A stretch of DNA of 64,000 nt. Origin: Tricholomella constricta. Taxonomy: Eukaryota; Basidiomycota; Agaricomycetes; Agaricales; Lyophyllaceae. The first letter of the stretch is position 1, and each line of letters begins with the position of its first letter. The notes under the pieces were generated by a model. It saw only the letters and a list, made by a program, of their open reading frames with translations. It ran no database searches and was not told the DNA's origin. Position numbers and translations under genes: made by a program. Positions 55,807-64,000 of the stretch are shown here, one piece after another. The stretch is taken from positions 123,994-187,993 of the forward strand of contig JAACJP010000057.1 of NCBI GenBank assembly GCA_013368375.1, in the 5' to 3' direction.

Positions 55807-58800
55807 CCAATGTAGTTCTCCGAGATCCGTGATCTCCACGTGTTCGGCGATCGAACGCTTAAACATTTTGATCTCGGCGACGGAGGTAGCTGCGATCGTG
55901 CAGTCGTCGACGTGCACCAGCACGATGATTAAGCCCTTTCCGATGCGTCGATAGAATACGGACGTGTCGACCTCGCACCTAGAGAAGCCCAACTTCTTCA
56001 TCATAATCTCCACAAGTCGCTGGTACCAGCGCCGACCCGGCTGCTTCAAGCCGTAAAGTGTCTTCAAAAGTCGGCACACTTTAAGCGGTGCGGCGCTGTC
56101 GCTGTATCCGGGAGGTTGTCGCATGTAGATGATCTCCGAAGCGGTGAGTATGCCGTTCAGATACGCTCCCTTGATATCGATCTGGTGCAGCTCGTAGTCA
56201 CCAGAGGCGGCCATAGCCAGAACGAGTCGGATTGATGCGAGCTTCGCGACGGGCGCATAGGTGTCGAAATAGTCGACGCCTGGCACTTGCAAAAATCCTT
56301 GCGCGACGAGGCGCGCCTTGTATCGGATCACATTCCCCGCTGCATCTTTCTTCGCCCTGAAAACCCATTTGGAGCCGACAATGTTCGCTCCGGGCGGCGC
56401 TTCTGTGAGTGTCCAAGTACCCGCTTGTTTCAAAACGGTTAACTCATCTTGGATCGCCTGCTCCCAGAGCGGCCAGTCTGGGCGGCGCTTTGCTTCGACA
56501 AGCGTTCGCTGATCTGCGCCAGCATCGCGTACTCCTCTGCGTAGTCGGCCGACATGATCCAATCGGCCATTCCCTCCCCCTCAAGAATCGGATTCGGCGC
56601 TTCTTCAGCGACGGGCGGAGGTAGCTGGACGCCGCGTGCGACGGCTGTGTCGGAAGGCCGTGCGGACTGCACACCTTGCCCTTCAAGGAGGTCGCGAACG
56701 CGCTGGCTCGGCTTGCGAACGCGACGGCTTCGCGCGACTGCTTCGTCGGCGGGTTCATCGTCGCTTGTCGCTGGATCAGCTGGAGGTGGTGTTGGGTCGT
56801 GCGCCGCTGGGGGCGCGACTACTGGGGGCGCGACAGGCGCGATAGGTGGTGCAGGAGGTGCTGGGGGAAGCTCTTCGACGACAGGTGCGTCGGCTTTCGT
56901 CTTGACAAACTGCCAATCCTCCCCTTCAAGACGGGAAGCCGATGCGGCCGTCTTGTCGTAGTAGATGTTGCGCTCGGTGGTGACGGTCTGCTTGTCCGGC
57001 CAGTAGACGCGGACACCGTTGCTCTGTTCGTCGACGCCGAGCCAACGGCCCTCACGAACACGTCCCCCGAGCTTATCTCCACCCTCAGTGCGTACCCAGA
57101 CCTTCTCCCCCCATTCCCGAACTTCCCGCAGGTCGGGTTTCTTCCCGAATAACGCTTCGAAAGGCGTCATGTCGTCCACGGCCTTCGTGGACGTTCGGTT
57201 CATTAGCCACACGACATGGCGCGCGCACTCGCCCCAAAGAGTCTTCGGGAGTCCACTGGCATGGAGGAGCGCGCGAATGCGCTCGACGATCGTGCGGTTA
57301 CGACGCTCTGCGACGCCGTTGTGCTGAGGGGTGTCGTGTACGGTGAGCTTCTGCGCCGTGCCCTTCGTCTTCAAATATGCGACGAATTCCTTTCCAAGGT
57401 ATTCGCCGCCCCGATCCGAATGCAAAACGCGAATCTTAGCGTCGTGCTGCGTGGTGCACCACGCTTCGAAATTCTTGTAAGCTGTCGGAGCTTCGTCTTT
57501 GGTGCGCAGTAACTGGAGGTACGTGAAGCGCGTGCTGTCGTCGGTAAAGGTGATGTAATAACGCCTTCCGCCTTTCGTTTGCACCGGCGCCGGTCCCCAG
57601 AGATCGCTGTGGACCTCGCCGCCAAAGACTGTCGCGCGCGCGCCTTCGCGCGCTTTCAGGATCGGTTTCCTGGTCGCCTTCGCGTAGACGCAGGATTCGC
57701 AGAAGAACGGGTTGCCCGAAGGTGTCGCTTCGAGCCGAACGCCCGTCACAAAGCCGTCGGCGACGAGCTTTCGGGCTACGACAGGGGAAATATGGCCCAT
57801 GCACCGGTGGAACTGTTCCACGCTGAGCGTTTCAACCGCCGCGTTCGCAGAGTCGCTCTCATGCGCAACACGGTACAGGCCTGCCCTTGTCTTCGGGATC
57901 TGACCGACGGTCTCACCGTCGGGATCGCGAATAACGCATTTCCCGCCGGCAAAGGTGGCGGAGAAGCCAAGCTCGTCGAGTCGCCCGATCGAAACGAGCG
58001 TGTACCCGACCTCCGGAGAGTACAAGACCTCCGTGAGCTTCAGCTGCGACAGCTCGACGCCGTTCGGGACGTCGACAAGCAGCTCGCCTTTCCCGATCGC
58101 GTTGAACTGTTGACTGTTCGCGGCACGGAAAGGCTTGGGGGGGATCTCGACGTAGTTCTCGAGGTCCTCGCGGTACGGGGAGATGTGGCGCGTGCAGCCG
58201 GAGTCGTAGACTTCGCTGCGGGGTGAGTGGTGTTTCGGGGCATCGGAACTTGCGCTAACGTGCGCAGCGACCTCCTGGCTATTGCGAGCGATCCAGGCCT
58301 CGACTAACGCGTCGAGATCCTTATCGATATCCTTGCCGTCGGAGTCCACGACAATATAGTCGTGCAACTCGAACATCCCTAGCCCGTCGTCGTCGTCGCC
58401 CCACAGGCTCCCAAGGTCGTCGTCGGAGACCTCAGAGAACCAATCGCTTCCGCTCTCTTCGCCGTCGGCATCGCCGTCGGCGTCGCCTTCCCCACGGTCG
58501 GATCCGTCAGATGAGTCCGACACCGTCTGCAGCTCAGGCAGACTCGCATCGTCGTCGGAGGTGTAACCGTCGACGCTATGCGCCGCGAACGCGCCTTCGC
58601 CTTCGTAGTCCGAATCCGACTCGATAGCGGCGTTCGCCGTGCCGCCCTTCCCCTTGTCGCTAGACGACGACTTCGAGGACTTGGGGCACTTGTTACGGAA
58701 GTGGTCTGGACTTCCGCAATCCCAGCACGCGCGCGGCTTGCGCTCGCGCTGCTTTTCCTTCCACTTCGGGTTCGCCTTCCCTGGCGTAAACGCCATCGCT

Positions 58801-59492
58801 TCATCGCGATCGCCTTCCTTTGACTTCGTAGGAGCGCGACGCGTGCGCTGCGCGCGCTGGCGATCGGATTCTTCACAAATCATAGAGATCAGCGCGTCGG
58901 GCGCGATCGTCTTCGAAGCGGCATACTGCCGGGCGCCGGCGAGTTGCCCAGAGGCGAAGTTGGAAAGGGAGATGGGGAGGGAGGACAAAATGGTGGATCG
59001 GTAGTCGGCATCGCTGATTTCGACGCCAACGGTCGCCAACTTCTCGTGCTGCATGGCGAGAGCGTCGAGGAAGTCGCGAACATCGCCCTTGTCAGGGCAC
59101 TTCGACTCTAGGAACTTTGTACGAAGCTCCGTTTGCGCGTAAGCGCCTTTGTCAGTGTACTCAGCCACGATCGCGTCCCAGCGTTCCTTCACGGTCGGCT
59201 TCTTGTGGACGCGCATCAGCGCAGAGTCAGGAATCTTCTGAGTCAGCAGAGACTTCGCTGCGCACTCATCCTTCTCCCATTTTGCGATCTCGATCTCCTG
59301 GGCAGCTGTAGCGGTCGATCCAGCAGGGATCACGATGCGCGCGGTGGCGCCGCTAAAATGGCCCCAGAATCCTTTGGCCTGGACAGCGTCCTTGAAACGG
59401 ATAGAGAAGATCGCCCAGTTCACGCCCGAAGCGTCAAGTTTCGGAATCGACGACGGGAGAGTGTCGGCAAGAGTACTAGCGGTGGTAGACAT
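55807..59492 (-). pseudogene. Copia Gag-Pol with one frameshift, truncated in the RT
   Basis: ORF 59492-56439 (1017 aa) encodes Gag (NWAIFSIRFKDAVQAKGFW), a CX2CX4HX4C knuckle (CWDCGSPDHFRNKC, about residue 250), a protease with YDSGCTRHI, and an integrase (CESCVYAKATRKP, then HSDLWGP, HSDRGGEYLG and HNGVAERRNRT). Near 56500 a base is missing, so LVEAKRRPDWPLWEQAIQDEL continues in another frame (56562-55807). There the RT has VGSKWVFRAKKDAAG, KARLVAQGF, the first Asp in HQIDIKGAYLNG and the catalytic pair in VHVDDCTIA. The insertion of the Gypsy LTR ends it. All domains before that are readable. Confidence 0.88.
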
Positions 59493-59530
59493 AGAGCAAT
59501 AGGCGAGCGGAAAGCGGGGCCCAATAACCT

Positions 59531-59870
59531 GTTAATTTATCTGTAATAATACGACTCAGTGTTTGCACGCGAGACAGCGGTCAAACGACTGTATATTCAC
59601 CTGTAATAATACGACTACAGATATTGTTAGCGAAATGATAGCGAAGATAGTAAGTAATCATTTACCTCAGTGTTTGCACGCGAGACGGCGGTCAAACGAC
59701 TGAGGCGACGAGTCAGTAAGCGACGGTATATAAGTAAAGTACCTAAATATACTAGGCTGCAAGTAGGTGAACAAAAAGACAAGTTCTGCAGGAGAACTGT
59801 AAGTAAAAGGAAAGGTATGAAACACGAGCCAGCAGCTCGTTCAATACTAGTGCGATAATAAGAGGAAACG
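59531..59870 (-). repeat. Presumed Copia 5' LTR (edges approximate)
   Basis: This AT-rich non-coding block lies directly upstream of the Copia start codon. It starts TGTTAATTTATC in plus-strand reading and contains two near-identical subrepeats. No second LTR is available for comparison, so the boundaries are estimates. Confidence 0.45.
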
Positions 59871-60043
59871 ACAAAGGGAATTGAACCCGAAAGGTAGCGA
59901 TTGAGACCGATGGATGGATTGTGGCGTCGTAAGGTCCGCGTCGGCGGTGGTCGTGATGCGATGCGTCAGGGTCGCGGGAGTATTATCCGCAGCGCGCATG
60001 TGCGCGTCGAGACTGTCCTATCTTGGACATCTAACACACTCAC

Positions 60044-61144
60044 CCAGTGCGACAGAATACCGGCCACAACGTCCGGCCACGGCTTTATAACTTGTGGATG
60101 ACCGACGTGGATCGGAAGAGATTGTCTGTACTTGGCTCCATTGCCATCAGAGTTCACCACGAGGATGATGAAGATCCCTGCATGTCCGTCGGTGAGCGCA
60201 CCCCGCAGGATGTCTTTCCTGCGATGCGGTAGCAGATTAAAAAAGAAAACAGGTGCAGGAAGTGGTCTCCACTTAAGAAATTTTGCACACGCATATATTT
60301 CGCTTATTGCTTGCGGCAGGTGGTCTCTAAGCTGTAGCGACCTAACCTTCGCTTCTGCGACAACAAACCCAGTTGGCAGCATGGTTCTGAATTTCGCGAG
60401 TTTTGGATCTGAAAAGAAAATTTCTAATGAACAAGTGAGTCGATCCAGATATCCCAGTGAAGCAAAATCAATTTACTTGCAAGCTTTTCGTGTGCTGTGA
60501 CGGCCGTATAATCGATCAAGCCGGAGAAGGTCGTGGAACTCGAAGGATGCACAGCTATCTGCGGCACAACTTGCTCCAGGCTGAGAACCATGTGCTTATC
60601 GGACGGTAGCATCGCAGATGCGCGGAAGAAGAAGGCATCGATCCACACGCGCACGCATCCCTCGTTCTGCCATGACTTTAGACACACGCAGAGGGTATAA
60701 CATGATTTACTCACTGTAGTTGGCACAAGGGTTTCCAGCAGTTCTAATTGGCGATAGAGATTGGGGGAAGACCATAGCTTGTCCTGTCCGAGAACACTCG
60801 TTGTCGAGGCCCGTTGTACATGATCCGGCTTCAGAAAAATCCCTTTCTCGTCTGGATCGATGTTCAACTTTTCCAAATCGTCATGGGTTATGCCAGAGAA
60901 GGAGGGGGGCTACAAAGGCTTAGAAGGGAAGGGCGGTGTACGGATCTGGTTCCTACCTTGGCTCCGCCCACCCTGGCTTTCAACAACGAGAGCACATCAG
61001 CCAACTCCCCCCCAAGTCCCCGGTTTCGCCCTCCTCGGTTTCGGACTCCTCATAAATTAAAGACCTCTGCAGTTTCTCGATGGCTTCGATTGTGAGGACC
61101 AAATCCGCGCCGCTGAGGCCAGAGAGCTTGCGTTTCTTTGCCAT
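60044..61144 (-). pseudogene. Fungal protein with an E-A-K nuclease-like motif, frameshifted and 3' incomplete
   Basis: Exons 61144-60957, 60909-60715, 60675-60477, 60408-60273 and 60218-60044 are joined by good splice sites. The start reads MAKKRKLSGLSGADLVLTIEAI. The C-terminal part has GFVVAEAKVRSLQLRDHLPQAISEIYACAKFL and ILRGALTDGHAGIFIILVVNSDG. The E-A-K with a following helix and Q resembles the core of PD-(D/E)XK nuclease-fold proteins that are abundant in basidiomycetes, partly as Crinkler- or kinase-linked proteins. Exon 1 is out of frame by one base in a 7-G run (plus-strand C-run at about 61006-61012); eight would restore it. The end after 60044 is not found before the Copia LTR. 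Confidence 0.55.
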
Positions 61145-61721
61145 GAAGTTGAGGTGAGGATTTAAAGCTAAGTTATGTGAATGTTTGTGCGCATGTTGTT
61201 GGAATTGGACTTGGAATTCATTATAGTTGACTACGTTACGTAAGTAACTCAGGTACGCCAAGCGGAATACCTTAACCATGGAACTTGATGCCGATTTTCG
61301 CGGAAGGGAAGAAAATCTTCTCGATAGGTGCGTTGCATCCCATTGCAGTAAAAAATAATAATCTTGGAAGGGCAGAGATAGCAAACGATAGAAAGATATC
61401 AGCAGGCTGCGAATTGTGCGTGTGCCTCCCAACTTTCTACCCGGTGGCTTTTCCTACGCATATTGTCAATGGGTGGCAGTGGTGGCATTCGATCGAAAAT
61501 CTCTTTATTTAAACCCACCATGAACTCGAAGAGTAGTACTGAAGTGCTGCTCCCCTTATTTGCATCTACGTCCGGATTTCTTTTACCATGGTGCAAATTG
61601 CTTTTTCCTCATCCTTGATGTCGCTGATGCATGACTCGTTCGCCAGGGCCAAACCGATGTTGCTCAAACCAAATCACCGCAGAGCTCCACCCGTGCGAGG
61701 CGCAAAGCTACTATCACATCC
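61145..61721. other. Divergent intergenic region
   Basis: It separates the start codons of the nuclease-like gene (-) and the F-box gene (+). No other feature is seen. Confidence 0.4.
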
Positions 61722-63048
61722 ATGCCAAATGAACTTCTGCTTGCCGTTTTCGAGTACACGCGTCAAGGGCTAGTCGCCGAAAGCTCTACTTCCCCTTCCT
61801 TATTTCCATATTCTGTGGCATCTGTGTGCAGTTCCTGGCGGGATCTGATAAGTTCAGTCCCGGCTTACTGGACCCGTGTGGTCCTTTTCATAGACGAGCG
61901 ACCCACCACCGTCTACGACACTCAATTAATTTTTCGAAGCTCACGCAACCTTCCTATTGACGTCGATATAATCCGAAGGACCTATGTCGATCAAAATGAT
62001 CCTAACGAAGGCACGCGTTTGAAGGACATCCTGGATGTCATGCGACCCCATCTCTACCGGTGCCGCTCCATACGTTTGGACGTCCTTTATAGCTCCTCCT
62101 TACCCTCCATCGGCTACTTCTCCTGTGATGCCCCTCTTCTCAAGTTTCTAAACATTGACTGTCGAATCTTTGACGGGTCCTCCCGCACCGATGAAGAGGT
62201 TCCACGAACATACAAATGGCCGCTCCTCACCGAAGTTGCTCTGGACGGCCAAACCTTCTACGACATATGCAAGGCAGGAGAAGACGACTGCCTGAGCCGC
62301 CTCTTCCCACACGACACCTTCAATCTAACGATCTCCCAATTCACGCCGTCCAAATGCGACCGCCCAGGGCTTTCCTTCGTCAATACGATGTGCGCCCTGG
62401 GACAGATCCCGGACCTGCAATACTTGCGGCTCAGCGGCGTCGAGCTCCTCGACGACCGTGCCACGTCCTTTAAAAGCCACGCGCCCGATTTTACGGCGCT
62501 GTCTGAGCTTGTGCTGGAGGACCTCGGCGCAGAGACTATGGATCCACTCCTGGCTTGGCTTCCAGAGGCCCGTAGGCTGTTCATCGTTCGATGCGCCTTC
62601 TTCGTCACCACCCACCCCCCGGACTCAATCTTCCTCGTGATGGTGAACATCGACGAGGAGCAGCCGATCGCCCAGGTCCTCTCTGCGTGGGATGGCCGCT
62701 GCCTTACCTTTGAGGACTGCCCCGCCTTTGATGATGCGTTCCTTGCAATGTTGGGCGGGAACGAGAGGCAGGAGGACGAGTACCCAGGCTGTACGTATCT
62801 GCATTGTCTTACAATCTCAGACTGCACGGGCTTCTCTGTGGCGGCTTTTGAAGGAGATGATACGTGTGCGAAGGACCGTGCTTGATGAAGTGGACCCGTA
62901 TTATCCGGGTGTGATACAGGTGCTGAGTGTTAAGGGTCTCAAGCCGGTTCTGTCCTGCGAGGACGAGGAGTGGTTTATGCGTAATGTGGAGGAGTTTCGG
63001 TGGGAGCGAGATGAGGATGATGGCGAGTCCGAAGCTGAATCGGAATAG
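61722..63048 (+). pseudogene. F-box protein with LRR-like region, frameshifted near its end
   Basis: ATG 61722 opens MPNELLLAVFEYTRQ...YSVASVCSSWRDLISSVPAYWTRVVLF, a typical basidiomycete F-box start. The rest has leucine-rich, LRR-like spacing (LLKFLNIDCRIF, LLTEVALDG, LQYLRLSGVEL, ALSELVLEDLG, CLTFEDCPAFDDAFLAML, LHCLTISDCTGFS). The open frame ends at 62885 (387 aa), but the +1 frame continues the protein sensibly: LKEMIRVRRTVLDEVDPYYPGVIQVLSVKG...NVEEFRWERDEDDGE to 63048. The slip is in a four-T run at about 62847-62850; three Ts would give one 441-aa protein. It may be a recent mutation or a base-calling error. Confidence 0.7.
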
Positions 63049-63548
63049 ACGGAATAATCTGTGCTTTACACAAGGGATTATTTGTTATGCACATACCGGT
63101 TCGAATCGTTGGTATTCCATTACTTGCTGATGTCGCAAAACGTGGACACGACAAAACTGCACAAGTCAAGCTGAAACTGAGCCTAGTTCCGGTCGTTGAG
63201 GACCACTATGACCTGATGATGGTATGCCAGCGCCGTCAATAATTATAAAGCATTGTGTGCGCTAAGGCGGGATCAAATTTTCTGTTTGTCATATTGATGA
63301 AGATGAATGCCAGATAGCGAGTGTCATAGCAGCGCATCAATTTGGAAGAAGAGGAGAAGTCACAGAATTCTTTGATTGGTCGCAGACTTATCACGAGTGC
63401 AGTGACTTCCGGTGGCGCACGTCAGGAGGTCACAATAAAAGGCGGAAAGATGACATTGAAAACAACATTGGGCAATAAATTATAGTGGGGCAAGATACTA
63501 ATTCGCCGGCCTCTACTTTGCCTTGCAGAATTTGCTACAATCAATGGC
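63049..63548. other. Intergenic region, no gene seen
   Basis: No coding signature or repeat was noticed. Confidence 0.4.
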
Positions 63549-63960
63549 CTAAAACCGAACCGCAGTCAGCGAGGGGCCATCAGGCGGATATAACTTTTCC
63601 ATTACCTCCTGTGCTGTATCATAAGTGCTGCCGCAGTAGGGGCATGTATAACGGTGGGGGCTTGCTACCCGGCACTGCCTTGGAGTTTGGGATGGGGTTT
63701 CGGAGTGCGTGCACGACGTGTGAGGCGATTGTCGAGTTCTTCGATGAGCTCACGCGTGGTGACGGCTTCGAAAAGCGCCTCTCGCCGGGCATACGCATGG
63801 AGCTGCCGCGTGCGAGTTCGGTAACGTAGTCGCGCACTTTGAGCTTGTCATGGACCTCGCGAGCAGCAAGCTCGTCGACAAAGTCGCGAGCGTTGAAGGA
63901 TTCATGATCGTCGCGTGCTTGGTGAACTGGAGTCTCATGGGCCTGTAGAATTCAAGTGAA
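63549..63960 (-). pseudogene. C-terminal part of an unknown protein, frame-broken, running off the window
   Basis: Minus-strand text reads HESFNARDFVDELAAREVHDKLKVRDYVTELA, then, one frame over, RQLHAYARREALFEAVTTRELIEELDNRLTRRARTPKPHPK. In another frame it reads HRYTCPYCGSTYDTAQEVMEKLYPPDG to a stop at 63551-63549. The first two parts are charged helices with similar spacing (ARDFVDEL, VRDYVTEL, TRELIEEL). The last part has a CPYC zinc-knuckle-like pair. The gene extends left-to-right beyond the window edge. I do not recognise the family; one missing base at about 63808 would unify the helical parts. Confidence 0.4.
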
Positions 63961-64000
63961 AATGCTCGTTCAGCTTGCCATAACGCGGACTAAACTGTAT

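Larger units (their letters stand above)
55807..59870 (-). mobile_element. Ty1/Copia retrotransposon, 3' half removed at the Gypsy LTR
   Basis: The minus-strand coding region runs from 59492 to the Gypsy boundary at 55807, where the RT stops inside DLGELHW. The rest of the RT, the RNase H and the second LTR are absent; they do not continue on the far side of the Gypsy. The presumed 5' LTR lies at about 59531-59870 with internal repeats: CAGTGTTTGCACGCGAGAC recurs 112 bp apart (59559 and 59671) and CTGTAATAATACGACT twice. Its outer edge could not be fixed. Confidence 0.85.

Noticed and set aside
57579..58226. 215-codon plus-strand frame opposite the Copia integrase
   Set aside because: It is antisense to a well-conserved integrase and has no motif or introns, unlike the Gypsy opposite-strand gene.

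Overview
The window is nuclear DNA from a filamentous basidiomycete, most probably an Agaricomycete. Protein-coding genes are cut by many 45-60 nt GT-AG introns. Two tRNA genes carry canonical introns just 3' of the anticodon. The gene families are typical of mushrooms and wood-decay fungi: a PriA-like secreted protein, a GH15 hydrolase, F-box proteins and 2OG-Fe(II) oxygenase expansions. The mobile elements (a tyrosine-recombinase retrotransposon, a chromodomain Ty3/Gypsy, a Ty1/Copia and a hAT relic) fit the same group. Species cannot be fixed from sequence alone.

Layout. 1-4.0 kb: the 3' part of a Ngaro/DIRS-like retrotransposon (reverse transcriptase/RNase H, then tyrosine recombinase) with split direct repeats, carrying a nested 641-bp TIR element with an 8-bp target duplication. 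4.2-5.4 kb: a 5'-truncated 2OG-Fe(II) oxygenase; a decayed inverted copy of its 3' end lies at 20.6-20.95 kb. 6.0-13.2 kb: two housekeeping genes sharing a 187-bp divergent promoter, a Cep57/Ppc89-type spindle-pole protein (-) and the ribosome-biogenesis GTPase BMS1 (+). 14.5-16.4 kb: a nonsense-mutated MFS transporter. 18.1-20.2 kb: a DUF4139/DUF4140 protein. 21.4-26.7 kb: a small secreted protein with a LEA-like tail, and a GH15 enzyme broken into 28 exons, ten of them 18 nt or shorter. 28.4-35.1 kb: a GPI-type secreted protein, tRNA-Ser(AGA), an aminoglycoside-phosphotransferase-like pseudogene, an FHS-type sugar transporter and tRNA-Glu(TTC).

35.3-45.3 kb is a gene graveyard: a TET/JBP-like 2OG oxygenase with one in-frame stop, a PriA-like gene broken by a stop and a 25-bp triplication, a hAT transposase fragment, the last ~75 codons of EMC1, an apparently intact F-box gene, and a decayed DNMT1-type methyltransferase relic. 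45.3-55.8 kb: a young full-length Ty3/Gypsy chromovirus (358-bp LTRs, three differences) with a predicted self-primer binding site, duplicated protease modules and a spliced 631-aa gene on the opposite strand between pol and the 3' LTR. Its two flanks do not match. 55.8-59.9 kb: a Copia element cut short by that Gypsy 3' LTR. 60.0-64.0 kb: a protein with an E-A-K nuclease-like motif, an F-box protein and a partial unknown gene, each with a one-base frameshift.

The housekeeping genes at 6-13 kb and the two transporters and hydrolases form an ordinary gene-dense block. The right half is accessory DNA, shaped by retroelement insertion, ectopic recombination and small slippage events. All gene models here are read by eye from splice signals, frame continuity and remembered family patterns; no database search was run.
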